Shown: positions 23,000-35,460, counted from the stretch's first letter. The stretch: DNA of 64,000 nt from Diaporthe sp. PMI_573 (GCA_021399435.1 JAJTUP010000014.1:1-64000); one strand, 5' to 3'. Translations and numbers: made by a program. Notes: generated from the letters alone by a model not told the origin.

Positions 23000-25900
23000 A
23001 TCTTGGATATAAACCTTGACCTATGGTTTAGAGGACCTAGGAAACCTTAATTATTATAACCTAATGTTTGTTACCTTATATAACCTTTTACCTTAATATT
23101 TTTTTTAAATTACTTTTAGGACCTCTTTTCTTTAGGCTTTGGCTTCTTGGGTCTGGGCTGAAAACTTTTTACCTTTTTAATTGCTTCTTTCCTTGTTTTA
23201 TTAAAGCTAAATTCTTTGTTAATTTAGGTATATTTGCCTAAGGTGAGTTTTGATTAGGGAGTACCTTTGAATTTGTAATTAAGCGGAGCAGCGGTAGCCT
23301 TAATGGCAGGAATGTAGGAATTTTTGTTAAAAGTATAGTTGCTGTCTTTAATGTGGTAAAGATAGTTAGTATACGCGCCCTTCTTGAAACTAGGGATGCT
23401 TTGGTACTTGAAGAAAGAGATTATGATAGGGACCCTATGGTTAAAGTTTTAGGATATGTGTGTAAGACAGTACTTATAGGGAGAAGCGTTTTAATGACTA
23501 AAAAAGGCGATAAAAAGGGTAGGGGCGTGGTGCTTATTATCTGATTAGTATAGATTAGATATATACTTTTTATACGGCTTGCCGTTAACCTTCTTGATAA
23601 AGATTTTATTAGTACCTATCTACATTAGTATTTAAAGGTACTTGTAGAGGAAATTGCGATCCTTATTTAGTAGGAAGAAGATAAAGAGGTTAATTATAAT
23701 CTTCTTAATAGTAGGCTTGGATAGAAGCCATGTAATATACTAGTTTATGCTATAATTAATTAGGGTATAGATGGAGATGTTTTGGGTAAAGGAGGTATGG
23801 AGTTTAGACTTAAGGATAATATTTTGTGGAAGTATACCTTGGTTTACAAAGGTAGTGTAAATATTGTAGTTGATAATTAGTTTAGGGTGATTAGCCTTGT
23901 ATAGGGGATAAATGGGCTCCTGCTTGCTTTCCTTCTTTCTCTTTCTTTTTTTATTGAGATTTATGGGAGTGTGGGAGGATATTTTGAGTAATGAGAGAAG
24001 AGAAATTAGTAGTATGAGAGTGAGATTTGGTTTAGGAAGCTTGTTTGGTGTCTGATTAGAGTAAAGAAGTAATGCTCTAAGTGGTAGAAAGTTAGTGTTG
24101 TAAGAGAAGGTTGAACGGAATTAGTGAAAGAGAGGGGAGGTTTTTAAAGAGCGCGAGAGAGTGCCTGAGAGGCCTAGTGATTTACTAACCTTAGCTACTT
24201 GCTTAAACGAATGTTTGGACTACTTTAATATTTGAAGGAAAGTAGAAGGGATGGAAAGTGACTGATAGATGTGAGTGATTTATAAAAAGCAGTGCTTCTG
24301 CTGGTCTATGAAAACCCTGTAGTACTTAATGTAACCTTTTTTTGAAACCTTTCCAACCAATATCTACGAATCTCTTTTGGCTGTTTTCTGGTTTCTAATT
24401 AATTATATTTAAAGCCTTTAGTAGTACTAAAGAACTAATTTAGGTAAGATATATTGCTACTATATTTCGTCTTTCTTATAACCTCTAAGTAGTAGAGCTA
24501 CCCTTTTTACAACATTAACCTCTTTACTTAATTACCTATATGGTATCCCCTAGGGGTATAAGCTTTTTTACTACTTTCCCTATACTTTACTCCTCCTTTT
24601 TATTACTTATTTAATTCTTTTATACTTTTTACTATACTTGCGGGTGATTAGAAAGCTACTATGAGCGATAGGTAGTTAAGAAGGGGCGGGTCTAGCTATC
24701 GTTCTGGGTCTAATATCTGTATAACTAAGACTTTGCAAGTAGCTCTTTCTTGCCGTGGATTTTCTAGACCCTTACCTAGTGTTTTCTTGGGGGAGGAAAT
24801 TAATTTAGAGGAAATTAACCTAGATACCCTAATTCTATTAGTTAAGCTTATCTCTATTACTAATTAGGTTAACCCTATTGTCCAACTATTGTGACTGTCC
24901 TTTTATAACAACTTTGGTATATAGCTATCTGGTGTCTATTTCCCTAATTTAGTTAACGTTTGAAATTATTACGACTTTGGCTATAAAGCTAGTATAGACC
25001 TTTTTTATAACCTGTTTAAAACTTAAATCTTTATATATAGGCTTAAGATTAAATAAGTTTAGCTAATAGAATATAAGGATAGGCCTCTATTTTTTGATAT
25101 TAATTGTACTATTATAGGTAATTAGGTACGAAAGATAGTTACTAACTACTTTCTAGGTATTAATATATACCCTAAGCTTTAAATACTATTTGGGTTGTAA
25201 AACTTTTTTAGTAAATATTAGGCATACCTAGCTTTAAACCTAGTAGATGTTAAGAGACTTTTAGCTTAAAATAAAGAGCTTTAAAGTAACTATGTCTTAG
25301 CCTTAATTAGATAGCAGCTTCTTGATTTTATTAACATTATATTTATTAGTTATTTTATTATTTCTTATAATTAGCTAGCCTATTTTGACTTTAAATAATT
25401 ACAATTAATACCTGAGTACTAGCTTATTATTATACCAGTATACATGCCTAGGCACTTTGTCTTTAGAATCTATAATCACGCTATTAATTATCTTGGGTCT
25501 ATTAATATCTACCTAAATGTAGAAGAGTGAAACTATAACTATAGAAGGATTGTAACTATTTACAAGAGCTTTATTAAAGAAGAATATCTTAGGGTAAAGG
25601 AGCCTAGAACAATTAGAGTTACTGTTTTACCTTAGACAAGCTTTACCAACTATGGCTAGCAGGTAGCTAATTATATGGCTTTCTTTTTTTAAGAAAATAG
25701 GGGAAGGAATAACTGGGAGTTTGGTAACTAGAAGAGTTTAAACTTGACCTAAAACTCTTCTATAGGGCTCTCTTCTAAAGAGACAGCAGTCTAGATATAG
25801 ATATTTACTATCTGATTAGAGCTAAACAGACTTAGGTATAGTCTTTAAGAGCCTGTTAACTGCCCTTTGATTAGCCTTGATGATTTCCGGAAAGTAAAGA

Positions 25901-26557
25901 AGAAGTATAATTTAATCTTCTAGCCGGAATTTATTAAGAAGGGACTTTATAATGCAGAGCTTTATACAAATCTACCTCTACTGCCTGTAAAGCGACTACT
26001 AACTAAGATAATTATAAAAGAAATAGAGAACTAGGTTGGATACATTAATCTATACTACCTAATTAATTATAGAGTCTCTTGTATATAATTAGAGTAGCTA
26101 TTTTCTTTAATAATAAAATGACTAAGCATGGGAGATAAATAGTTTTTTGTTTATACTAAAATGGTTAGATTGTAATTACCTATTATAAAGACAAGTATAA
26201 GGTTTTACTAGATCGACGGATATTAGAGTGTAGAGCCTAATAGTACTGAGATAGATGATAAATGTAAAGCTTAGCGTAATTAGATTAGAGCTTATAATGC
26301 TTGGGCTTACTATTATGTAACTGCGAGGAGGGTAACAAAATGGGTTCTAATGCCTACTATATAGCCGGAGTTTCGCGGATAGACTTGTGTTGTTTAAGTA
26401 CATTATGAAGGCAACACTTAGAATATTATTAACTAGGTAATAGCCCGAGACTAGTAAGCTGAGCGCCGTAGGGATATAAGAGGAAACTGATTAGAATGGT
26501 AGATAAATGGTTTGGTCGATCCTTTTACTCTAGGGAGCGAAGGGCCGGAGAGGGGTG
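23000..26557. other. Degenerate coding DNA between pol and the 3' LTR
   Basis: 23.1-24.2 kb has minus-strand protein-like sequence. 24.64-26.53 kb reads as one long plus-strand degenerate frame ending in a basic segment (AWAYYYVTARRVTKW ... AERRRDIRGN). I recognise neither. They may be an extra ORF of the retrotransposon or captured host or transposon sequence. Confidence 0.35.
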
Positions 26558-26880
26558 TGTTACGGGGTGTAGTGTTTTACGTAGCTAGTGTGATGAATTT
26601 TCTTTCTTGGCCGTCTGTACTATAAGTACCGGACAAGCTTCTGTCCTTCTTGAGGGCCGAAGTAATAATTTAACTTATTTTTCTATTATTATTTTATTTG
26701 ATAACTTGTGATATTGTCTGATTAGAACCTAAATACTGCTTTTATTGCCTTTGTGGCCCTTCCGGCCCTTTTTTATTATCTCTTCTTTCTTTGCGTTGGA
26801 GCCCTCTAGCAGTTTCTTTTCTCTCGCTTTGAGGGGCCAGCAGAACGCGCACCTATGCTCGGCTTGGTGTCCACGTTTTT
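26558..26880 (+). repeat. 3' LTR, 323 bp
   Basis: Same length and order as 13383-13705, followed by the ATTAG target duplicate at 26881-26885. Confidence 0.9.
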
Positions 26881-26886
26881 ATTAGT

Positions 26887-27560
26887 CAATAAAGTGCCGA
26901 CATTAATAACCTGGAGGCAGTTGCTCGAGGCCGGATCCTAGATCTTAATAGTATTATTGCCCAAAATTAAGGCAAGTCGCCGGCCATTATACGAGAAAGC
27001 TATTAACTTAACTAGGTTATTGTGGCCTTTTAGCGTCTACAGGCAGCCGCCGGTGGCCGGATCTAAGATCTTGACAATGTAATTAAGCAAAGCTAAGGCC
27101 AGTTGTTGGCTATTATATAAGAAGGCTACCGATCTATATAGGTTGCTATAGCCCTTAAATATCTATAGGAAGCTATCTATAGCTAAATCCCAGATTTTAA
27201 CAGTACTATTGTCTAAAGCTAAGACAAGTTATTAGCCATTATATAAGAAGGCTACTAACCTGACTAGGTTGCTAAAACTATTAAATGTCTATAGATATTT
27301 GCCTAAGATTGGATCCTAGATTTTAATAGTATAATTCTGTAAAGCTAAGATAAGTTATTACTCGTTATATAAGAAGGCTATTAACTTAACTAAATAGCTA
27401 TAGCTATTAAGTATCTATAGATAATTATCTAAGGTTAGATCTTAGATCTTAATAATATAATTGCTTAAAGCTAAGGCAAGTTGCTGGCTATTATTTAAAA
27501 ATATTATTAAATTAACCTAGTTACTATAGCTTTTAAGTATCTATAGTAAAATTTATCTTT
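26887..27560 (-). pseudogene. Five 126-bp WD40 repeats of a degraded NLR-type gene
   Basis: Units start at about 26929, 27053, 27180, 27306 and 27432. On the minus strand each encodes a 42-residue beta-propeller blade: GHNNLVKLIAFSYNGRRLA, then IKIWDPASSNCLQ. Such near-identical 126-bp WD40 units are typical of the HET-E/HNWD class of fungal STAND proteins. RIP damage increases from the left unit to the right. The gene would extend leftward on the minus strand past 26887, where the gypsy target site begins, so the retrotransposon appears to have truncated it. Upstream (27.6-29.3 kb) no NACHT motif is readable. Confidence 0.75.
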
Positions 27561-29364
27561 ACTACCTATAGAAATTAGAAAATATAGATTAAATATTAAA
27601 TTCTATATGCCTAGCTTTTTATAGTAGTAGTAGTAATATATTGTCTACTAGTAAATCCCGGCTTCTATAATGCTATAAAGAGATTTTATAACTCTTATAA
27701 CTATTTTGGGTAGATAGTAAGCTTATAATTTAAAAGGTAGCTAAGCTAAAAAGCTAATTTTAATTAAAGATACGCCTATATAATATCTTGTAGCTTAATG
27801 CTTATACTTATAATATTTATTAGACCGGGTACTAGAGCTATAAAAAGTTATTAACTGGCCTGCTAAATTATTGGCGACTATATAAAGATATTCTTCTTGT
27901 GTTTATTATTATACCCCTAAATAATTAAGCAAAACTTTTTATAGGGTATTTTAGTATTTCCTTAATCTTTTATACTATTTAAGAGTTAAATAAATAAAAG
28001 GTACTATAAACCTTTAAATTAAAGTATTTAAAGTAAAAGACGCCTTAAATAATAAAATTATTAATTTTTTTAATATTAAAAGCTTTAAAAAATTTGCTAA
28101 TACTTATAATTATACTATTTTAATAAAGTTTTAACAATAAAATATAGATGTCTTTTTTCTTCTAATTAAGAAAAATTATTAATAGCTTTAGCTTATTTTT
28201 TAATTCTAAAAGTCGGCCTTGTCTTCATACTAGAGCCAAGATACTGGTATAGTTTAAAGCAGGTAGTAGACCTGCTTTAGACTAGCCACCATTTAAAGCC
28301 GGTAATAGATTTATGCTAAGCCTGTTATTTAAATCTATGCCGGGCCTACTATCTTTTAAAGCAGGTAATAAACCTATTCTTAGTCTGCTATTTAATAAAA
28401 ACTTAGGTAAAAGGTTTTTGTTATCCTAAAAATATTTCTAAATAATAGTTAATTTAAACTTTATAGATCTATTAGAAAGATTAAATATAATATTATAGCT
28501 ATTAACCGCTACTAGTTTATATAGGCCTTACTAGCCTTCTTTTTCCTGCTAGATAAATATTTTTTATTATAGCAGTATATTTAAAATACTAGTAGTATCT
28601 AGATTATTTTAAGTATTAAAAGCTTCTATAATTTATTTCTTAATATAATATTTCTAAAAATCTTATATTACCTTAGTAACGACTTTAGCATACTTTAATA
28701 TTAATAATATAGGCGGTAAGTTTAGATTTATTTATAAAAAGCTACTAAAAATAAATAGAATAAATACTAGCCTATCTAAACTAGCAATATTATTTACAGC
28801 CTTTAGTACTATTTAAAAAATAATATTTTTTAAATACATTTCTCCTAATTTAGCATAGAGAATCTTAAATATTTATTAAAGCGGTCTATAATACTACTTA
28901 ACCTTACCAATTAATTAATAAGCTTCTACAGAAATGTATTTATATATAATCTCTATAAGCCTTGCTTTATTTCTAAATTTAGCTAAAGTAAAGTTAGTAC
29001 CAGCATTATATGTCAAGTAATTAGAAAGGCCCAAGTATATATTAATCTATACTATATAAAGTATTTTCTATATATCTTTTATAGATAATAAAGTAAAAAG
29101 TGTCCTAGCTTAAAAAGATGTTTTAAAATTAATAATATATAAAACCAGCTGTCTATTAAGATATATAATGTTAGTAATAATCTTATAGTTAAAGTTGTAA
29201 TTATCTTTAAGATTAAACTTAAATTATTTTAAAGCAGTACCTTTTAGTTAATAATAATAATAAAACTTATAAATAATTTAAATATATTAATATTAAGATT
29301 ATAGCCAGTATTTTAAAGTAGCTAATAAAGTTAATTTATAGCCGGGTAGTTAAAATAATAATAA
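27560..29364. other. AT-rich RIP-degraded block with short internal repeats
   Basis: Extremely AT-rich. At 28240-28400 a word of the form TTTAAAGC(A/C)GGTA(G/A)TA recurs three or four times in both orientations with CCTGCTTTAGACTAG-like partners. No gene is supported. It may contain the N-terminal part of the WD40 gene, too mutated to read. Confidence 0.5.
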
Positions 29365-30468
29365 TGTCTGAACAGCATTTGGACATGGGTTCGTACGTAT
29401 TTGTCAGCAGCCCATTCGGCTATTTATAAGCAACCCACTGGTCTGTATGGACTAGTGAATAGCTAGAGAATGCAGTCCTTTTTACTTCGGTTATTCCGTA
29501 CTGAGGCCTCACCCAATATCTTCCAACATTGATCAATGTCCGAAGGGACATAGATTAATAACGAAGAGGAGGCATCTGCACGATTGTGCAGATGTGCTAA
29601 GAACAAGTTGTACGGAATTACTGTAGCCGCGACGTTGTTGCCCGACAAGTATTTTCGACCGACTTCTATACGCTAGAGGCCACCCTATTGCGACGTTGTC
29701 GCTAATAGGCCCTCTCGTGTACGGAGCGTCTATCACGCGCGTAAAGGAAAAGGACCTACACGTATCGCGACGTTGTTGCCAGAATGCCCTCCTTTCTGCA
29801 CGCAAACTAATTGTACGAGATCTCGAACACAGCCGCAATAGAGTCGCCCGACAGTACCTCCCGTGCGAGACAAGAACAACAAACCGGCCGGGCTTCCTTT
29901 TGACAAGATGCCCCCAAATACCCTTAAACAACTCGATCTCCTCAAACTCCGAATCCCTAAGCCGATTATATACGAGACCTTCTACGTGCTTTGGTACCTA
30001 GACGACGTCCTGGATCCAGATTCGCTCTTCTATTAGAACGACGTATATGAGGACTGGCTTGGAGATTATGCTGGGTGGAAACAGGAGGAATTTGCACGAA
30101 TTGATCTAAAGGTTCTGCGCCGTATAAGACGATTTCTTTGCGAACAGAATGTTTGTGGACTTAGTTATATGCCTACTACTCTCGTGTTTGCCCAGCTGGT
30201 AGAAGAGGAGCAGGTGTTTTAGGAGGCGGGGAAAGACAGGGGCAAGTCTATGATGTAACTAGAACTGCCTGCCGGCAAATACGTCCGAAAGTAAAAAGTG
30301 CCAGTGTCCGAACAGCATTTGGACATGGGTTTGTACGTATTTGTCAGCAGCCTATTTGGCTATTTATAAGCAACCTACTGGTCTGTATGGACTAGTGAAT
30401 AGCTAGAGAATGTAGTCCTTTTTACTTTGGTTATTCCGTACTGAGGCCTCACCCAATACCTTCTAACA
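29365..30468 (+). mobile_element. 1.1-kb mini LTR retrotransposon
   Basis: Two 164-bp direct repeats (29365-29528 and 30305-30468) start TGTC(T/C)GAACAGC and end (C/T)AACA. They are flanked by AATAA duplications (29360-29364 and 30469-30473). I count nine differences between the LTRs, all C/T. The 776-bp interior is GC-normal and holds a short plus-strand frame (29908-30294) with three in-frame stops that look like former CAG codons. Its acidic/aromatic start (YETFYVLWYLDDVLDPDS) suggests a gag-like remnant. No RT, RNase H or integrase, so non-autonomous (TRIM or deleted derivative). Confidence 0.88.
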
Positions 30469-30613
30469 AATAAAGATATTATAATTTATTTTCTATAAAA
30501 CATATACCTACCTTATAATTACTTAAAAAAACCTATAGATAATCTTATTTTTAGGTTATAAAAATAATTATTTTAGAGCCTAATATTTATATTAATATTA
30601 ACTTATTAATATT

Positions 30614-31133
30614 TGTTAAACGGAAACGCTCATTTAGGTGTGGGCGCTGCACGTAGGGAGTTACTCTAGACTTCACGGAAGGAGTTACCCTAGACTTTTT
30701 GCTAGTGGCGTGCGCGCTGGCAGATGAGTTTGGTGGCTGTGAGCCGATTTTTTGGGCTGTTTTAAGACCCTAACTTCGAACCTCTGCATTCTCCTTATCT
30801 CTTACCCAAAAAGCATGTAACCTAGTTTGTTAGATAGCCTGATTTCTGAAGTTTATCTGTATTTAGTTTGGTTACTGTCAGGGTTAGGGTTGGCTGGGCT
30901 GTTTGAAGCTAAAGATGGTGGGTCTGAGGGCCGAATTTTCCGGCCCCTCCATTCCTGCACCAGAGCCAACCGCAGCGTGCCCAGGGTTGAGGTTATGTCG
31001 GAGGGACTGTGAAGAGGGCTGACAGAAGCCCACTCAAATTCAATGCAAAGTTGTCCAAACCATTCTCAAGATTCCACAGAAGCCTCCAGGCACCCTACTG
31101 CTACCTGACCTATTCGATCCACCAACCTTCAGA
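30614..31133 (+). mobile_element. Solo-LTR-like repeat, copy 2
   Basis: 520 bp, TGTTAAACG ... CTTCAGA, flanked by ATATT (30609-30613 and 31134-31138). Nearly free of RIP. Contains two TTAGGG-type units (CAGGGTTAGGGTTGG). Almost identical to copy 1, implying recent movement. Confidence 0.9.
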
Positions 31134-31669
31134 ATATTATTTTAAAAAAAGATTTCTAGCTTATCTATATCTTAAATATATATTAGAAAAAGGGTAAAAA
31201 TATCTAGAATATAGAAAGTTATAGACCTAATAGCAGTCTTTATAATTATTATTCTAAGTAATATAAGATATAATTTCTTTCTAAACTTAATAATAGCTTT
31301 CTTAATATAGCCGGCATCTAGTATAATAGCTGGGTTATCTTAGCTTAAGGCAAAAAACTACTTATAATTAGTAGTTAAAACTTAAGCCGCTCTAATATTT
31401 AGAATAATGCCCTAAAATTTACTTTAAGAATATCTTTCTTCTAGTATAAATTAACTAGCCGGAATAATAGGATTATTAGCCTTATTGGCTGCTTTAAGGT
31501 TAATTTAATATAGAAAAAAAGTATTAATAAAATATTACTAAGCTTTTTTATAGCCATCTAGATTATCTTTTTATTTATTATTTATATCTTCTAATAAAAT
31601 ATCGAGATCTTTAAAATTGGTGAGAAATAAAGTAAAGTCGGTATTAAAATCCGAGTATCCTTTAACTTT
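31134..31669. other. AT-rich RIP-degraded spacer
   Basis: Stop-rich AT-rich DNA between two solo-LTR-like copies. No gene is supported. Confidence 0.5.
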
Positions 31670-32187
31670 TGTTAAACGGAAACGCTTGTATGGGCGCTGC
31701 ACGTAAGGGGTTACCCTAGACTTCACGTAGGGAGTTACCCTAGACTTGGCACTTTTTCGGCTAAGTGCCTATGTGGCGTGCGCGCCGGCAGATGAGTTTG
31801 GTGGCCGTGAGTCGATTTTTTGGGCTATTGTAAGACCCTAACTTCGAACCTCTGCATTCCCCTTATCTCTTACCCAAAAAGCATGTAACCTAGTTTATTA
31901 GATAGCCTGATTTCTGAAGTTTATCTGTATTTAGTTTGGTTACTATCAGGGTTAGGGTTGGCTGGTTATTTAAAGTCAAAGATAGTAGGTCTAAGGGCCA
32001 AATTTTCCGGCCTCCCTATTTGTACACTAGAGCGAACCTACTTATACCCGTGGGTAAGACAATATCGGAGGGACTATGAGGAGGGCTGATAGAAGCCTAC
32101 TTAAATTTAATGCAAAGTTGTCTAAACTACTCTCAAGCGTCTTAACTCGCTGCCAAATACACACTGCTAAAGGCACTAACCTTTAGA
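31670..32187 (+). mobile_element. Solo-LTR-like repeat, copy 3
   Basis: 518 bp, TGTTAAACG ... CTTTAGA. More C-to-T changes than copy 2. Flanks ACTTT and ACTAC agree only in part, so the target duplication has decayed. Confidence 0.85.
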
Positions 32188-32777
32188 ACTACTAAAGCTT
32201 TTATTTTTTTATTAAGTTAGGGTATAGCTAAAACTATTTTAGTTAACTAAAAATATCGCTAATTAAATTTCCTAATAATTAAAAAAATCCTTTAAAAATT
32301 AACAATAATATAATAACTTTAGTAGTTGACAAGATAACTTTAAAGTATTAAGTATAAAATATACTAGATCCTAGAAGTCTTTTTAATAGAAATACCATCT
32401 CTAACCGCTATTATGGTATTATGTATCTTAAGTTTACCATAAAGCTTTATAATAATAAGGATAATGCTTAGAAAAAGTTTGGTGATTAAAAAAAAAGTCC
32501 TTGTAGAGAAAACATTAATTTTATATGGGTTGGGTATAGATGCTTGCACACGTAAACACGGATGTGGGCTGGCTGAGAACGGGGGTGAGCCGAGAACCGG
32601 GCCGGGCACGTTGTCTTGCCTCTGCCATCCTGTTTCTAGGTCGCGCCCGAGAAACTCGCTCGCAAGCACATACACTGCCATTCCTGTATACTTGAATTCG
32701 GAAAGGCCCAACAGAGTAAACTATTATATAGAGTAGTTCAGTTCCAAGACATATCTACCTTCCTTCAACTGCCCCTT
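32188..32777. other. Boundary from RIP block to gene cluster
   Basis: AT-rich DNA to about 32530, then normal composition. No gene is seen. The stretch contains the 3' flank of the FAD monooxygenase gene. The transition marks the left border of the gene cluster. Confidence 0.5.
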
Positions 32778-34806
32778 TTAGGTTGTGTTTCCAGAAAATC
32801 CCAACACGCTCCTTAAAACCACAGTAAGCTTTTCCACACACATGTCTTCGCTAGCGAGAACCCTCTGAGACCGCCAGGCAACAAATCGATCTGGGCGAAC
32901 TAAAACCGCGCCTGACTCCTCAACCCCCCGGACCTGTTCCCAGTCGAAATAGAAGTCTTCCCAGTCTTGACGAAATCCGATCGAGTAAGCCTTGAGGGGT
33001 ATCTTGAGATAAGTGCTAACACGCTGCGCAGCCGTCTTCCATATGTCGCCGCCAATCCCAGTGAAGAGTGCAAAGCTTCCTCCACCCGCTAGGTCTATGG
33101 TCGCGACAGCCTTGGAGGGCACGGTGCTGTGCAGCCAAACATGCGGCAGTCGACGGCCGGGGTATGTACTGGGCTCGTGGTAAAGCACAGGGTCCTCTAC
33201 GGCGCGGCCGACCGGTGAGTAGGGCTTGGGCTCGTCAGCATCGTAGATGGCAGTACCAGTATACTGTTGACCCATCTCGATACCTAAGCCGTGAAATTCA
33301 TGCGATGACTGCTTAATGGCTGTGCAGAACATTTTGCGTCTTCTTTCTCCTTCCGCGGTTGGCGATTTCAACTCCTCCAGTATCCGACGACGAGCTTCAA
33401 CATCTTCCGATGGTAGGGCCCCCAAGGCATTCCAAATGTGTGCGTGGTCACGAAAGGCGTCGTTTGCTCGTGTAATGATGGACTCGCCCACGGGCTGTCG
33501 CTCACGACTATAGGTCTGAAGGAGAGCCGGGGTAGCCCATCCGTTATGGACGTAGGCAACCTTCCAGGCTAGGTTAAAGGCGTCCTGGATGCAGGTGTTG
33601 GACCCTAGGCCATTCATAGGCGGGTGGCGGTGTACAGCATCGCCCAAACAGTATCTGTGATGCACAAGGTCAGAAGGTTGCGCCTGTGAAAGACAAGATC
33701 GCTCTTACACGTTGCCTTGGGCATACTCTTCGGCCACAATCTCATTGATGAACCACTTCGAGACATTCAGAATATCGGCGGGCGTGTCATCTCCCACAAA
33801 CTCGCGAATACGCTGGAGATATTGTTCGTTTGATGGCTGGCCTCCCACATCCCAATCCCGGTTGGGAAAGAGGATAAACATCCACTCGTCCCATGGCTTG
33901 ACCATCCGGACAATGCAAAGCCAGCCGAACTCGGGGTGCTCAAGATCAGGCTGCATCACCCAGTGGAGATTTCCTTGGCGAGAGTCAACCAGATGGGAGA
34001 GGTCAGCCTTGACAAGTACATTGATGGCAAGACCCTGACTTGGATTCCGGACTAGTGGTAGGCCAAGCTGCTTGACGACCTCACTTTGAGCTCCGTCAGC
34101 CCCAAACAAGTACCTCGTTCGGATCTGGTAGACTAGGTTGGAGATCTTGTCTCGGATCACAGCCATAATCAACCCGGACTCGGCATCTTCCTTGAAAGAC
34201 TCGAGGACCGTGTTGAAGGTGACTTGGAAGCCGCTATGGGTCGCATATCGAATAAGGATGGGCTCGAGGAGGGTCTGGGGAACATCCAGGGGGTCGCAGG
34301 GGCTTGCCTTTTCATAATCACCCTAGAGAGGGTTCTTTAGAGGCCATGGACCATAAAAACGAAGAGAAGAGCGTTACCTTTCGAGCGGGATCGTTACCCC
34401 AGGAGTAGAGGCGTGCAAATTCTTCCCCGGCCATACTATGGCACCATCGAGTGTGGATCATGCAGTGCCCCTTGGAAGCAACTTGCTGAACGTCTCGCTC
34501 TAGTCCAATATCACGCAGGCATTCTACCAGGGTTAGTCATGGCTCGAGATATTTTGCAATACTATAAACTGACCCAAGGCCGCCATATTCGTAATGTGCG
34601 CGCGAGGTGTATTGGCGGTCCCGGGCGCCGCTCCGATCATGATCCCCTCCAGGCCTTGCGTTTGCGTTAATAAAGAGAAGAATGGCCAAGTACGTGTTTT
34701 CCCTATACTTGCCATAGGATGCAAGAAAACAAGCCAGGGATGCCCCCGCTGGACCACAGCCAACAATAAGACATTCCGTGTCGACAATGCCCCTCGAAGT
34801 GTCCAT
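32778..34806 (-). CDS. FAD-dependent aromatic hydroxylase (phenol/dichlorophenol hydroxylase type), 603 aa
   Basis: Five exons (minus): 34713-34806, 34574-34654, 34378-34523, 33709-34322, 32778-33654. The first intron has a GC donor (GCAAGT); the others are GT-AG of 50-55 nt. Class A flavoprotein hydroxylase landmarks are present: FAD dinucleotide motif GCGPAG (residues 16-21), the family segment GLEGIMIGAAPGTANTPRAH, the GADG motif (181-184) and the FAD ribityl motif GDAVHRHPP (from 316), followed by NGLGSNTCIQDAFNLAWK. Such enzymes hydroxylate phenolic rings using NAD(P)H and O2. The C-terminal third matches the thioredoxin-like tail of phenol hydroxylases in position. Divergent from the ABM-type gene (655 bp apart). 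A role in ring hydroxylation of the cluster product is inferred. Confidence 0.9.
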
Positions 34807-34821
34807 GATTAGGCTGGTCTA

Positions 34822-34830
34822 CGGAGTCCG
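34822..34830. promoter_or_regulatory. Palindrome CGGAGTCCG before the FAD hydroxylase start
   Basis: CGG/CCG inverted half-sites, the type bound by Zn2Cys6 dimers, 16 bp upstream of the ATG. The same nine bases occur at 48503-48511 in the SnoaL/P450 shared promoter. Function is inferred. Confidence 0.35.
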
Positions 34831-35460
34831 AGACGGCGTCTGGGTGCCTTGGGTGTCTAGATTGCTGGGCTTGAGTGAATAGAGGTCGAGAAGCAAGTAT
34901 TAACGGGAGAAACTATGGGCGGTGAGATTGTATTGCCGTGTACTGCTCTGGCAGGGAGTGGAAGTGAATAGCTAGCAATCTGGACACGTCCGCCTCGACC
35001 AAAATGGTTAAATACACCCGGCGATCTCTTGACGGATACGCATAGCCATGAATAACATTTTAATCGCGAGTCAATCATCGTGTGACAGGTGGGCGTAGAG
35101 TGAGAGGGAATCTGTAGGTGTTATTAGAGCGAAGATGGTCCGAACGATCCAAGCATCCAGACGGTTACCGAACCTGGGGCTTTAGGCCGCTGCCTCCACG
35201 CCATGTAACTTACTACCCATGGTCACCTACTGTCCGATAATGGCCCGGGGAAATGCCCGGATCAACGGTACGGCTTTATCGCCTGAGCGGCAAGGGCATA
35301 ACATCGGGCGATTGTCCAGCACGTTTGGAAATAGCCCGTCTAGTTGACTTGGTCGATTGATCCTTCAGCGAGCCACTGAGCGTATATTGATCCCGCCACC
35401 CGCCATATCTGTTCACAAGGAACTAACACACGGAAATTTGATCCCTTCAATACACTCATC
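34831..35460. other. Shared intergenic promoter region, FAD hydroxylase and ABM-like gene
   Basis: About 650 bp between two divergent start codons, normal base composition. No open frame resembles a gene. Likely bidirectional promoter. Confidence 0.5.

Larger units (their letters stand above)
13383..26880 (+). mobile_element. Ty3/gypsy LTR retrotransposon, RIP-degraded, with nested insertions
   Basis: Two direct repeats of exactly 323 bp (13383-13705 and 26558-26880) start TGTTACGGGGTG and end in a T-run. They are flanked by the same 5-bp ATTAG (13378-13382 and 26881-26885), which fixes the borders. TGGTAATCTGGCC just inside the 5' LTR (13708) may be the primer-binding site. The plus strand carries RT, RNase H and integrase in gypsy order, all riddled with TAG/TAA codons. 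At 13.5 kb it is longer than a standard gypsy element. A solo LTR (20318-20840), a small repeat-flanked insertion (17902-18402) and an LTR-like segment (22588-22990) account for some of the excess; 23.1-26.5 kb holds further degenerate coding sequence I cannot assign. Confidence 0.88.

Noticed and set aside
26929..27560. CRISPR-like regularly spaced repeats
   Set aside because: The 126-bp periodicity encodes WD40 blades; fungal nuclear DNA carries no CRISPR arrays.
30614..32187. Copies 2 and 3 as the two LTRs of one element
   Set aside because: Copy 2 has its own perfect ATATT duplication on both sides, and only 536 bp of RIP debris separates the copies.
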